NCBI GenBank assembly: GCA_022797145.1
Contig: JAAWKA010000008.1
Span: 1 to 64,000, forward strand
Direction: 5' to 3'
Source: Clostridia bacterium
GTDB lineage: Bacteria; Bacillota; Clostridia; TANB77; CAG-508
Length of the DNA: 64,000 bases
The stretch's first letter is position 1. Each line of letters opens with the position of its first letter. Positions 1 to 8,470 of the stretch are shown here, piece after piece. Position numbers and translations under genes: made by a program. The notes beneath the pieces were generated by a model that was not told where the DNA came from, did no database searches, and worked only from the letters and a program-made list of their open reading frames with translations.

Positions 1-621
1 TCTTTGTATAAATTGTTCTATTTCTATTTTACCTTTTCCATTCCATTCGTTTCTTACTTTTATTGTTTTATTTATTTCTATTTCTTTTCCTTTATCATTA
101 GTATACATAGCTGTTAATTTTACATTATTTCTCTTGTTGAAATTAGATACTAAAACTTTATTATCTTTATTTGATACTATTGGTACTTCTAATACAATTT
201 CTGTTCCCTGATTTATTTGTTTTAATACAATTTCATTATTATTTACATCTATTTTTTCAACTAATTCTAATTCTGTATTATTATTTTGTATTTTAAAGTT
301 TGCACTTTCATTGAATTCTTCACCAGATATTTCAATTTTTGTATTTTTTAGATATCCTTTTTTTACTTTAATATATATATGTAATTTTATATCTTCAGAA
401 TTAATATCTTTACTTAAAAAATGTGTTTTTTGTCCATTTTGGTCTTTAAAATACGTATCAAATTCTACATTTTCATTATTAGTTATTGTTTTTTGCTTTT
501 CTAATTCTTCATTTGAAGCATATGTCTTTGATGTGTATATTCCTAGTAATATAAAGTTGGTTAAAGTTATAGTTGTTATTAATATAGTTGCTATTATCTT
601 ATTTGTTAATTTTTGGTACAT
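1..621 (-). CDS. Exported protein, N-terminal part (3' end outside window)
   Basis: An open frame of 207 codons runs from an ATG at 621 off the left edge. The start follows a GGGG-containing ribosome site. The first ~35 residues form a signal peptide: basic MYQKLTNK, a hydrophobic stretch, then TYA/SN as a likely cleavage site. The mature part is polar, rich in Asn, Lys, Glu and Ile, with beta-type alternation (VEFDTYFKDQNG, VKKGYLKNTKIEISG). It resembles the start of the large Ig-like or adhesin-like surface proteins common in gut Clostridia, but no named family can be assigned from this fragment. The C-terminus and any anchoring signal are not visible. Confidence 0.7.
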   Translation of the reverse strand, partial: MYQKLTNKIIATILITTITLTNFILLGIYTSKTYASNEELEKQKTITNNENVEFDTYFKDQNGQKTHFLSKDINSEDIKLHIYIKVKKGYLKNTKIEISGEEFNESANFKIQNNNTELELVEKIDVNNNEIVLKQINQGTEIVLEVPIVSNKDNKVLVSNFNKRNNVKLTAMYTNDKGKEIEINKTIKVRNEWNGKGKIEIEQFIQR

Positions 622-922
622 AATATTTCCCCCTGTTTTAAGTATTATTTAAATACTTTAATCTCATATTTATCATACTATTTTAGTTTTTTATTTCAAC
701 TACACTTTTTTCTATATTTTCTATTTTATTCCTTTTGCTTTTACGGAGCTAGCTATTTTAATTTGTTTTTTTATTGTGTTAAATTTATATTAATTTTTTA
801 TTACAAAATACGACTTTTTTCTATTTTTACTTAGGAAAATACATTTTTTATTTATATTGATAAATAAAAAAATAGAAAATATCTTATCTTGGTAAAATAC
901 TTTCTATTTACTATTTTAATTG
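622..922. other. Intergenic stretch, AT-only inverted repeat
   Basis: No gene is supported here. Positions 844-855 and 860-871 form a 12-bp A/T-only inverted repeat with a 4-nt loop, which could end the leftward rdgB transcript or be composition noise. The rest is T-rich on the + strand and lies upstream of the exported-protein gene. Confidence 0.4.
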
Positions 923-1504
923 TTATTTAATATACCTTTTTATTTTTTCTAATGCTATTTTTCTACTACTAATTTCATTTTTTTCCTTCGCTGTAAGTTC
1001 TGCTAATGTTTTTCCATTTTTTAATTCAAATATTTCATCAAATCCAAATCCGTTTTCTCCTCTTGGTTTTTCTGAAATATATCCTTCTATCTTAGCTTTT
1101 TCTATATATTTTTCTTTACCATTAAAATATGCTATTACAGTTATATATGATACCTTTCTTCTTTCTTTTGGTAATTTTTTCATTTTTTCTATAATATATT
1201 CATTCCTTTGGCTTGCATATTCAGCTGTAGATTTATCCTCTCCTAAAAATCTTGCAGTTTTTACTCCTGGCCACCCCTCATATTCTTCAATACATATTCC
1301 ACTGTCATCTGCAATGCATGGAATTTTAGTCTTATTATATATTTCTACTGCTTTTTTTAGTGCATTTTCTTCAAATGTATTTTTATCTTCTTTTATTTTT
1401 ATGTTTAAATTAGCCTGTTTTAATGTTATTATTTCATATTCTGTTAAAATTTCTTGTATCTCTTTTCTTTTTGCTTCATTATTTGTAGCTATTAATATTT
1501 CCAT
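923..1504 (-). CDS. rdgB: XTP/dITP pyrophosphatase (RdgB/HAM1 family)
   Basis: The 193-residue product has the normal family length. It hydrolyses non-canonical purine NTPs (XTP, dITP, ITP) to monophosphates in the cytoplasm and keeps them out of DNA and RNA. The family signature is visible: the N-terminal substrate-binding TNNEAKRKEI, the acidic catalytic DDSG near residue 67, GWPGVKTARF, and the C-terminal ENGFGFDEIF and AELTAKEKNEISSR blocks. An AAAGGAAA site precedes the ATG at 1504. It is monocistronic as far as can be seen. Confidence 0.95.
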   Translation of the reverse strand: MEILIATNNEAKRKEIQEILTEYEIITLKQANLNIKIKEDKNTFEENALKKAVEIYNKTKIPCIADDSGICIEEYEGWPGVKTARFLGEDKSTAEYASQRNEYIIEKMKKLPKERRKVSYITVIAYFNGKEKYIEKAKIEGYISEKPRGENGFGFDEIFELKNGKTLAELTAKEKNEISSRKIALEKIKRYIK

Positions 1505-1815
1505 TTTCTATTAATTTTCCTTTCATTAATATACTTTTTCTAATTAACTTTTATATTATATTTGTTTTTCTTCTAAGTGTCAAAGTACCTCTAAAATTTT
1601 TTTATCGGATCATATCCACTATTATATAATATTCTAACCCAAAAGATTGACATTTTTCTACATTTATATAATAATTAGATTATCCTTTATAAATTTTATG
1701 TTAAATATTTTTTAGGGTAATTTTATATATGGATGTAAGGAATCCTTGTATAAGTTTAACACTATTTTATTGCTTCTAAGGATTAGAATAAACAGTTTAT
1801 AAGAAGGTGAAAACT
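1505..1815. other. Intergenic region upstream of the ibrA-like gene
   Basis: No gene is seen. A rightward promoter-like TTGACA (1647-1652) precedes TATAATAAT (1667 on), with an awkward 14-17 nt spacing. A short AAGGAATCCTT palindrome and a related CTAAGGATTAG lie at about 1739-1790 just ahead of the ribosome site, and might be a regulatory site. Confidence 0.35.
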
Positions 1816-3127
1816 TTGCCTAAAATATATTTAGAAAAAAATGTTTTAGAAGCTGCATTTGAACGTTTAGAGTTTATATTTAGTAATTTTAATAATATAT
1901 ATTTTAGTGTAAGTGGTCGGAAAAGATAGTTCTGTAATGGTTCAACTTGCGAATATTATAGCTAAAAAATATAATAAAAAATTTGATATTTTATATATTG
2001 ATTTAGAAGCACAATATTCTTTGACTATACAACATATTTATGAACTTAAGCAATTGTCTCAAGTTAGAGATTTTTATCATATTGCTCTTCCTCTTGCACT
2101 TAGAAATGCAGTTTCTATTTTACAACCTAAGTGGATTTGTTGGGAAAGAGCAAGTAAAAATCTTTGGGTCAGAGATTTACCTAAAGATAGTATTAATATA
2201 TCTAATTGTCCTTTTCCTTGGTTTAAAGAGGGTGAAGAATTTGAAGATTTTATTATACAATTTGCTAACTGGTATCAAAAAAAATGGGGTGGTAGAGTTG
2301 CTTGTGGTGTAGGTATTAGAACTGATGAAAGTTTAAACAGATTTAGGACTATTACATTTCAAACTAACAAAACTACTTTTAAAAATAAGAACTGGACTAC
2401 TAAAATTAGCATGGGTGAAAATTATATAGAAGTTTTTAATTTTTATCCTATTTATGATTGGTCTACTGAAGATATTTGGGGAGCAGTTAGTAAGTTAGAT
2501 TTAAAATACAATCAAATTTATGAGTTGATGTATAAAAATGGTTTAAATATTCATGAGCAAAGACTTTGCCAACCTTATGGAGATGATCAAAGAAATGGAT
2601 TAGATCAGTTTAAGGCTTTAGAGTATGAAACTTGGGAAAAAGTTGTAAATCGTGTTAATGGAGTTAATTTTGGTAATATCTATTGTAGAACAACTGCTCT
2701 TGGTAATTTAAAAAGTTCAAAGCCTAAATTTATGACTTGGAAAGAATATACAATCTTTTTATTAGAAAGTATTGGCATTTATAATAGTGATTTAATGTTA
2801 CATTATTATAGAAAAATAAAGAAGTTTGCATACTGGTATAAAAAACGTGATAATATTGATATTCCTGATATTCCTGATGAAGCTAATTCTAAATTAGAAA
2901 ATCAGAAAAAGGTTATTTCTTGGAGAAGGATTGCAAGAGCTATTGAAAAAAATGATTTTTATATGAAACGTCTTTGTTTTGCTCAAACTAAAACTGATAA
3001 TGAAGAATTAAAAAGGTTAATTCATAAATGGGATAATCTTTTAACAAAAGATACCATTTCTGATGATAAAGATTTAATAAATTTTATAGAAAATGAGGTG
3101 ATTGAAGATGATTTTAAAAATGACTAA
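1816..3127 (+). pseudogene. ibrA: IbrA-like PAPS-reductase-family protein, frameshifted in its P-loop
   Basis: Translation from TTG at 1816 (behind AAGAAGGTGA) reads an N-terminus like IbrA and runs into the PP-loop as FSVSG. One extra C at about 1919 then breaks the SGGKDSS motif, and the remaining 404 residues continue in the next frame. Restored length is 436 residues. The remainder carries DILYIDLEAQYSLT, the conserved RTDES, and a DUF3440-like C-terminus. IbrA belongs to the PAPS reductase/ATP pyrophosphatase superfamily and is known, with IbrB, as a regulator of phage-borne eib genes in E. coli; its chemistry is unsettled. Everything else in the gene is intact, so the lesion is recent, a phase switch or a sequencing error. 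Confidence 0.8.
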
Positions 3128-3479
3128 TAAGGATGAAAACTTTTATTTATATATGGGAAAGTTTTTTGGTTCAAGAATTGTTCAGGCTGAAACTAAAGAT
3201 CGTATTTATGATGATAATAATAAGTTATGGTATATTTATGTTGATGATCAGACTGATAAGGCAACAGCTTTTGTTTCAGTTACAAATAATACTATTAAAA
3301 ATATTTACTCAATTCATAGCACCTATCTTAAGGAATTATTAGAGGTAATAAAAAATGATTTTGTAGTTTTGCCGAGTATAGTAAGCAATATTTATGAAAA
3401 AATATATATATCTTGTCAGTTTTTTATTACTAAATTAGATAATTATAAACATTTTATTATGATTAGAGGTGAAAAATAA
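3108..3479 (+). CDS. Small unknown protein between ibrA-like and ibrB-like genes
   Basis: A 123-residue soluble protein that I do not recognise. ATG 3108 is preferred because GAGGTG (3095-3100) sits 7 nt upstream; a TTG at 3102 is too close. The gene overlaps the ibrA end by 20 nt and its stop overlaps the ibrB start (TAATG at 3477-3481), so the three genes form a coupled operon. Visible features are GKFFGSRIVQ, KLWYIYVDDQTDKATAF and a C-terminal FFITKLDNYKHFIMIRGE, consistent with a small alpha/beta fold. Coupling to both Ibr genes suggests a partner subunit; this is inference. Confidence 0.75.
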   Translation: MILKMTNKDENFYLYMGKFFGSRIVQAETKDRIYDDNNKLWYIYVDDQTDKATAFVSVTNNTIKNIYSIHSTYLKELLEVIKNDFVVLPSIVSNIYEKIYISCQFFITKLDNYKHFIMIRGEK

Positions 3480-4003
3480 TGTCTGAAATTAATTTTCCTG
3501 TTTTAAATGTTAAAATGGTAGATATCAACAAGGTGGTTGCTAACGATTATAATCCTAATAAAGTAGCTCCTCCTGAAATGAAATTACTAAAACATTCAAT
3601 TGAAGAAGATGGATATACTCAACCAATTGTTACATATTATGATAAAAATAATGATGTTTATATTGTTGTTGATGGTTTTCATCGTTATAGATGTGCAAAA
3701 GAGTATTTTCAATTACAAAAAGTTCCTGTTGTAACTATCGATAAAGATCTAAGTAATAGAATTGCAAGTACTATAAGGCATAATAGAGCACGAGGAACTC
3801 ATCAAATAATTGATATGTCTAGGATAGTGATTGAATTGTCTAGTAATGGTTGGTCAGATTCTCAAATTTCTGAACACTTAGGTATGGAATTGGATGAAAT
3901 TATTCGTTTAAAACAAATAAGTGGTTTAAAGGAAGCATTTGCTAATCATGTTTTTAGCAAATCTTGGGAAGAGTTTGAAGATAATTTAAAAAAAAATACT
4001 TAA
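3479..4003 (+). CDS. ibrB: IbrB-like ParB/sulfiredoxin-fold protein
   Basis: The 174-residue product has a ParB N-terminal (ParB/Srx) domain: NDYNPNKVAPPEM, then EDGYTQPIVTYY, VVDGFHRYRCAKE and VPVVTID, with TIRHNRARGTH matching IbrB/ParB-like nucleases. A helix-turn-helix-like part follows (WSDSQISEHLGMELDEIIRLK). IbrB acts with IbrA in transcriptional control in E. coli. The start overlaps the previous stop by one base (TAATG), with an AGAGGTG site upstream. A hairpin and a bidirectional terminator follow. The FHRYR block is intact, so this subunit should be functional. Confidence 0.85.
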   Translation: MSEINFPVLNVKMVDINKVVANDYNPNKVAPPEMKLLKHSIEEDGYTQPIVTYYDKNNDVYIVVDGFHRYRCAKEYFQLQKVPVVTIDKDLSNRIASTIRHNRARGTHQIIDMSRIVIELSSNGWSDSQISEHLGMELDEIIRLKQISGLKEAFANHVFSKSWEEFEDNLKKNT

Positions 4004-4024
4004 TTGCGTTTTTATACAAGTTAT

Positions 4025-4065
4025 ATACCTAATAAAAGTGGATTATAACCACATTTTTTAGGTAT
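4025..4065 (+). terminator. Hairpin downstream of the ibr-like operon
   Basis: ATACCTAA and TTAGGTAT flank an inner AAAAGTGG/CCACATTTT stem, giving an extended hairpin 20 nt after the ibrB-like stop. The T-run lies inside the stem rather than after it, so termination strength is uncertain. Confidence 0.5.
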
Positions 4066-4107
4066 ATTTAAGTTTATAACCTGTTTAAATTTTAATCTTT
4101 TCATAAT

Positions 4108-4140
4108 AAAAAGAAATTTATAAAAAATAAATTTCTTTTT
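4108..4140. terminator. Bidirectional terminator between convergent genes
   Basis: A perfect 14-bp inverted repeat (AAAAAGAAATTTAT, 5-nt loop, and its complement) ends in T-runs on both strands. It lies between the convergent ibrB-like and F420-ligase-like genes. Confidence 0.7.
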
Positions 4141-4147
4141 AGATTTT

Positions 4148-4852
4148 TTATTTTTCTTCTTTTTTTCTAATTAATATTAAAGGAGTTAGTTCTTTACCTT
4201 GTCCTGAAGGGTTATCTTTTATTAATTCCTTTAATTCTTCTTCGGATAATGAAATGTCAGATGAATATCCTAAAACTTCTTGTCCTAGATCATTTGCATC
4301 TACAATCATACAGGATATATTTAATTGTTGCTTTATTTCTTCACATACTGCTTTTGGATTTTCTGGTAATTTTATTCCTATATCTCCATATTCTTTCCAA
4401 ACATGATCGTAAAATCCATCTAATCCACTAACTTCTTGTCCTACGATTTCATAAAATACACCTTTTTTCCCAAATAATTTAGTAATTGCACTTGCTATAC
4501 TTGCCCATAATACTTTAAATAATCCAACTGTGTCTATAGCATACTGCATTTTTATTGTTTCTCCTACCCCTACTCCTGTTGTTGGATGGGATGCAAATCT
4601 TGATAAAAATTTTGCCCAAAACCCTATTTTTATATCTTCTCTTTTTATAATTCTATTTTGACATAATGCAATAATTTTTTCGCTACTTGAAATAATATCT
4701 CCTTCTTCATAGATTGGTAATACATATTCTTTAAATACATCTATATATGATTCACCTTGTTTTATAAATCTAGTTTTTATTGCATGTCTTAGATATATTT
4801 GTCCATTAACTTCGATTTCAATATTTTTACCCTCATTTGCATAAAATTCCAT
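4148..4852 (-). CDS. Coenzyme F420-0:L-glutamate ligase family protein
   Basis: A 234-residue soluble protein. FIKQGESYIDVF, EGDIISSSEKIIALCQNRII, and the ASHPTTGVGVGE and DANDLGQEVLG blocks fit the CofE/F420_ligase fold annotated in many Clostridia. CofE adds glutamates to F420-0, but many Firmicutes homologues occur without F420 biosynthesis, so the true substrate is unknown. It is transcribed alone, with AGGAGAAATT before ATG 4852. Nothing else in the window relates to F420. Confidence 0.75.
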   Translation of the reverse strand: MEFYANEGKNIEIEVNGQIYLRHAIKTRFIKQGESYIDVFKEYVLPIYEEGDIISSSEKIIALCQNRIIKREDIKIGFWAKFLSRFASHPTTGVGVGETIKMQYAIDTVGLFKVLWASIASAITKLFGKKGVFYEIVGQEVSGLDGFYDHVWKEYGDIGIKLPENPKAVCEEIKQQLNISCMIVDANDLGQEVLGYSSDISLSEEELKELIKDNPSGQGKELTPLILIRKKEEK

Positions 4853-5090
4853 CTTAATTTCTCCTATCTTTATAAATAATTATATCCATTTATAATTATT
4901 TTAATATAATTTATATTTAGTTATAATATTTTTTACTGAAATGATTTTATAAAAAAAATTTGATAAAGTCAATAATTACATATTAATACAAACTATGTTT
5001 GATTTAATGTTAAATGTTTAAATATATTAAAAATTGAAAAAGGATTTTGATAGTTGGAAAAAGATTGCACAAGGTAAAATAAGAGATTAT

Positions 5091-5118
5091 AAAAAGCCAT
5101 TCGTTTGAATGGCTTTTT
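5091..5118 (+). terminator. Intrinsic terminator
   Basis: AAAAAGCCATTC, a 4-nt loop, and GAATGGCTTTTT form a perfect 12-bp hairpin with A and T tracts, efficient on either strand. Confidence 0.75.
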
Positions 5119-5120
5119 GC

Positions 5121-5162
5121 GACGCTCAGCGTCTACACGGGTTTGGTCCTTGTGAGACCAAA
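5121..5162. other. Two further short hairpins
   Basis: GACGC-TCA-GCGTC (5121-5133) and TTTGGTC-7 nt-GACCAAA (5142-5162) follow the terminator immediately. These GC-richer stems stand out from the AT-rich surroundings and may be part of a mobile-element end or a processed RNA. Confidence 0.4.
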
Positions 5163-5328
5163 GTAAATAATATTATTTATAATATATATTATTCATTTTT
5201 ATAATCAAATTATATATTATTTTTTTGAAAATGTATATAGTTTTTTGAAAAAATTTGTTAAAATTATGTAAATATAATATAATTATTTCGTAAACCAAAA
5301 TATTTTGCAAACATTAGGAGGTAGCAAT

Positions 5329-5451
5329 ATGAGCGATATGATTAAGGCAATGGAACTTCCAGAAGAATTTATTACTGGAACATCTGGGGCAAGCCCCTCT
5401 CTGTTGGTCAATGCTGTCAACTTAAGAAATTTAGTCTGTTTTCATATTTGA
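5329..5451 (+). pseudogene. 5' stub of a gene cut off at the island edge
   Basis: AGGAGGTAGCAAT precedes an ATG and about 22 plausible residues (MSDMIKAMELPEEFITGTSG). Just past a GGGGCAAGCCCC palindrome (5386-5397) the frame becomes meaningless and stops at 5451. The good start signals and abrupt loss of sense suggest that the remainder was displaced by an insertion ending at the inverted repeat beginning at 5408. The original gene is not recognisable. Confidence 0.45.
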
Positions 5452-5477
5452 CATAATTTTCAAGTTGATAGCATTGA
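5408..5477. repeat. 16-bp inverted repeat pair (MITE/IS-end-like)
   Basis: The 16-nt segment at 5408-5423 (begins TCAATGCT) and the complement of 5462-5477 match at 15 of 16 positions, separated by 38 nt. It sits between the truncated reading frame and the first tRNA-Pro att-like repeat, so it may be a small insertion or a strong regulatory hairpin. Confidence 0.5.
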
Positions 5478-5478
5478 G

Positions 5479-5514
5479 ATACTGTGAGATAGAATTTTTA
5501 CTCTGGTCGAGGTG
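5479..5514. repeat. Island end: att-like copy 1 of the tRNA-Pro 3' end plus flank
   Basis: This 36-bp segment equals 15394-15429 except for one base. The last 11 bp (TGGTCGAGGTG, 5504-5514) are the complement of the tRNA-Pro 3' end including CCA. Integrase-catalysed insertion into a tRNA gene leaves such direct repeats, so this marks the distal boundary of the island. Confidence 0.75.
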
Positions 5515-5640
5515 CAAGGACTCACTAATCTTAAAAGTATTGATTTATCTATACTTTTAAGAGGTATAGATAAATTATAATGCAATTTTAATGCAAGTGA
5601 GAGATATGCACAGATATTACTAGATAAAAATATCTTTCGT
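5504..5640. repeat. Element-end repeat, also at 12439-12575
   Basis: From the att core onward this region matches 12439-12575 closely (CAAGGACTC, AAAAGTATTGAT, AATGCAAGTGAGAGATAT are shared). It includes a doubled TAATGCAA-type motif (5573-5596) also present at 12508-12531 and 15303-15326. Such repeated short motifs at element ends are typical integrase arm sites. The two copies show that modules A and C began as related elements. Confidence 0.65.
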
Positions 5641-5668
5641 TGACAGTTATAAAGAAATATAGTACTAT
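5640..5668 (+). promoter_or_regulatory. Promoter of the GNAT gene
   Basis: TTGACA (5640-5645), a 17-nt spacer and TACTAT (5663-5668) lie 30 nt ahead of the GNAT start, right at the end of the element-end repeat. Confidence 0.6.
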
Positions 5669-5697
5669 AAACAAATGTTGAAAGGGATAATATTATA

Positions 5698-6126
5698 ATG
5701 ATAAGAAAATTAGAATTAAAAGATATAGAAGAAGTATTTGAACTATTAAATGAATTATATAAAAATAAGATAGAACATTCTATATTTATTGAAAAGTATA
5801 AGGAAAGTTTAAATGATGATAAATTCTATGGGATTGTTGCAATAGAAGATAATAAAGTAGTAGGTGTTCTTATATCTCGAATAATAAATAGATTGGTAAA
5901 GAAAAGGAACATACTTTTTATTGATGATTTAATTGTAAATGAAAAGTATAGAAATAAGGGAATAGGAAAATTATTAATACAAGTTGCAATAAACTATGCA
6001 ACAAGTAAGGATTGTGAAACAGTAGAATTAACAAGTTATATTCTAAATGTAAATGCTCATAGATTTTATGAAAATAATGGTTTTGAAAAAAATAATTATA
6101 AATTTAAAAAGTATTTAAATTTATAA
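5698..6126 (+). CDS. GNAT-family N-acetyltransferase
   Basis: A 142-residue single-domain GNAT protein that transfers an acetyl group from acetyl-CoA to an amine. Motif A is clear: FIDDLIVNEKYRNKGIGKLLI, with the R/Q-x-x-G-x-G/A type pyrophosphate loop as RNKGIG. The C-terminal block ILNVNAHRFYENNGFEK is the usual final strand-helix. The substrate cannot be told; such genes in accretion islands may modify drugs, toxins or tRNA-linked targets. It has its own promoter and a strong terminator, so it is a one-gene cargo module between two att-like repeats. Confidence 0.9.
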   Translation: MIRKLELKDIEEVFELLNELYKNKIEHSIFIEKYKESLNDDKFYGIVAIEDNKVVGVLISRIINRLVKKRNILFIDDLIVNEKYRNKGIGKLLIQVAINYATSKDCETVELTSYILNVNAHRFYENNGFEKNNYKFKKYLNL

Positions 6127-6232
6127 TTTTTGTTATAAATTCTACAATTCATAAAAATTCATAAAAAGATGTTATTATATATTTGCATTAAAACAATGCA
6201 CTTTACTTCAGGATTGTGTCATTTGTTTCTTC

Positions 6233-6261
6233 GTAGTGTACCGTAATACACTACTTTTTTT
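6233..6261 (+). terminator. Terminator after the GNAT gene
   Basis: GTAGTGTA-6 nt-TACACTAC is followed by seven T residues, a textbook intrinsic terminator on the + strand. Confidence 0.8.
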
Positions 6262-6344
6262 ATGTCAAAAATAAAAATAGAAAAGTCCCGTAAAACTTTC
6301 CTACTTTACTACACTATTAATGCTTCTTAGTTTCAAAAAAAATT

Positions 6345-6374
6345 GCTGAGTTTCCTTAAAACCCAGCCTTTTTT
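6345..6374 (+). terminator. Hairpin abutting att-like copy 2
   Basis: GCTG-A-GTTT pairs with AAAC-C-CAGC across a 5-nt loop and runs into CTTTTTT, whose last T is the first base of the att core. It would insulate transcription across the junction. Confidence 0.55.
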
Positions 6375-6384
6375 GGTCGAGGTG
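6374..6384. repeat. att-like copy 2 of the tRNA-Pro 3' end
   Basis: An 11-bp exact copy of TGGTCGAGGTG. It lies downstream of the integrase gene on the integrase strand, the normal position for an att site of a tRNA-integrating element. Confidence 0.65.
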
Positions 6385-6527
6385 AGGTACCTACATTAAA
6401 TGCTATTTTTCCTTATATATCAATATTTTCAAAGAACTAGTTTAAATTGTTGAAGTTTTTTGTTGAAAGTTTAATGTTTTTTATTGCTTTAAATTTTAAA
6501 AAATTCTATCTAGTTTTCTTTAGTATT

Positions 6528-7915
6528 TTAAGCACTTTTATCTTCTGTAGAAAAGTCAATTCCAAAAATTTCTTTACCCATTAAATAATCTTCAACATTT
6601 TTATTTTCAGAGCTTTCAAACTCACTATCTACATCAACATAGTATTGCATAGTTATTGTAATATCAGAATGACCTAATATCTTTTTTAGAACTGCTGGTG
6701 CAATTTTTGCTTCAGCACATCTTGTTGCAAAAGTTCTTCTTAACATATGAGTATGAACATCGGTCTTTCGAACTAATTGACCTTTTTATTTTCTTCTTCA
6801 TATATACCAATTCCAAGTTTCATTGCAATTCTTTTTAAGTTACTATTAATAGAATTTTCTATATGCATTGTTTTATCTTCTTTACAAAACAGTAAATGAT
6901 TTTTGTTTGTTATTTTATGATCTAATGCTGACTCAATTATTTGTCTCCTTATATTTGTCATAGTTAGAGTTCTTTCTCCATTTTCAGTCTTAGCAGTTTC
7001 TCCAATGATTACTTTGCCACTAATGTTTTTCGTTTGAGTTTTTCTTATATAGATTTTTCCATTTGTTAAATCAATATCTTTTTCATAATCTAAAACTAAT
7101 GCTTCTCCAATTCTCATTCCTGTAGTTAATAATAGCAAAAATAAATATTTATTAGGGCATTTTTCATAGCTTACAGAATTTAAGTAATCTACTAATTTCT
7201 TTTGTTCTTCAATAGTTAAAGATTTTCTATGATGGCTTTTATACTCACTTTTAGGCTTTTCAACCCTTTTCCAACCTGTCATAAAATTATCTGTTATTAT
7301 ATTTTCATAAGTTGCTTGTCCAAATGCCATACATATTAGTTCATAGGTTTGTTTTATTGTGCTTTTAGAATATAGTTTTAGACTTTCTAAATACTTAATT
7401 ATATCTTCTCTTTTTACTTTTGTTATAGGTATATTAGTAAATCTCTCTTTTTGTAATTTCTTTAATGTATCAGTTTTTCTTTTAAATGTAGCTTGTTTTA
7501 TTTTACCTAACTTAAAATCTTCTTTTAATACACTTTCTACTAAATCAACTATTGTCTTGTTACTTTTAGTAATCATTTTAATTCCACCATTCTGATCTAG
7601 TTTTAATTTTTCTGTTAATGCTTTATTAAAAGCTTCAGTTTCATCTTTTCCAACAAAAGTTTTTGTCATTACTTTGCCTGTAGTTGTATCTCTACCTACT
7701 GTTAATATAGCTTTAGGAGTTATTATAAAATAAAAATACTCACATTCTACATTATTATTAAATACTTTACCATTTTCAAACTTACTAATATTTCTATATT
7801 TGCAAGTATCTTTAAATTTACATCTATTACAAATTTCTTTACTAGATAGTTTTGTATTTTTATCTTTGATTCTTTTTAATAGATAAGTTCCTGATGTTAT
7901 TCCTTTAATTTTCAA
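6528..7915 (-). pseudogene. int: Tyrosine recombinase/integrase, frameshifted
   Basis: The first 380 residues, from TTG 7915, hold an N-terminal Cys cluster (CNRCKFKDTC), a SAM-like core-binding domain and the first catalytic Arg (TTGMRIGEAL). One missing base at about 6775 ends this frame. The rest reads on in another frame as GQLVRKTDVHTHMLRRTFATR with the HxxR motif, LGHSDITIT and the MQYY nucleophile Tyr. Restored length is about 462 residues. The truncated protein lacks HxxR and Tyr and cannot recombine. Position next to xis and an att-like repeat marks it as the integrase of module B. Confidence 0.88.
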
Positions 7916-8077
7916 TGTACTTACATTCTTTCCTAAATTTTTAGGAAATACCTTGCTTTTTTAATTATTTTAATACTATAATACATATAGAAACATTTAT
8001 GCAAGGTAATCCTTGTGATTTGAGATTCAAAATGTTTTTTGAAGATTTAAATGGGCAAATTTAAATCTTCGTTTTTA

Positions 8078-8275
8078 TTAGTCATGCACTTCGCTTAAAA
8101 TTCTTCTTGTGCTGACATATTCGTTAAACTTATCTTTTGTTATTTTAAAGGACTTTCCAATTTTTACACAAGGGAAATCAGCACGATGGAATAAATCCAA
8201 ACAAGTTTTATTTCCAATGCCTAGTATTTTCCTTATGTCAGCAGTCGTATAAAATATCAAATCATTGTTTCCCAT
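8078..8275 (-). CDS. xis: Excisionase-type small DNA-binding protein
   Basis: A 65-residue winged-helix/MerR-like protein of the excisionase (HTH_17) type. FYTTADIRKILGIGNKTCLDLF forms the helix-turn-helix and FPCVKIGKSFKITKDKFNEYV the wing. ATG 8275 is chosen because AAAGGAGGAAAGC precedes it; longer readings begin inside the leader. It lies upstream of int on the same strand, the usual Xis-Int order. It should bend DNA at the element ends and favour excision, although int is now broken. Confidence 0.85.
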   Translation of the reverse strand: MGNNDLIFYTTADIRKILGIGNKTCLDLFHRADFPCVKIGKSFKITKDKFNEYVSTRRILSEVHD

Positions 8276-8470
8276 AAGCTTTCCTCCTTTCATTTGTAAA
8301 TGGATAATAAAAGAGTACAAAAATATTGACTTTTGCGTTCAATCTTTTATAATTAATATGTTAAAAATAACAAATCTCAATTATCTATCGATTAACACAA
8401 TTCTACTATCTATTCCATAAAATACCAATAGATATTTAAAAATATTTTAAATTTATAACAAAGGTGAGAT

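Larger units (their letters stand above)
4853..5328. other. Non-coding stretch before the island, with stacked hairpins
   Basis: The first 180 bases carry no clear feature. A short reading frame at 5034-5108 begins MKKDFDSWKK, but its end coincides with the terminator at 5091-5118, so it is at best a gene relic. A promoter-like TTGAAA...TATAAT pair lies within about 5225-5285 ahead of the truncated reading frame at 5329. Confidence 0.4.
6127..6527. other. Non-coding junction between modules A and B
   Basis: It contains a terminator, a second terminator-like hairpin, and att-like copy 2. TTGTTGAA-type words at about 6447-6467 resemble those near repA. No gene is seen. Confidence 0.6.

Noticed and set aside
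5034..5108. Short frame reading MKKDFDSWKKIAQ as a toxin gene start
   Set aside because: The end coincides with a perfect terminator hairpin, only 24 codons exist and start is TTG without a ribosome site; no downstream continuation is readable.
5121..5162. Hairpin pair as a known riboswitch
   Set aside because: No class-specific conserved core was recognised and no intact gene follows directly.
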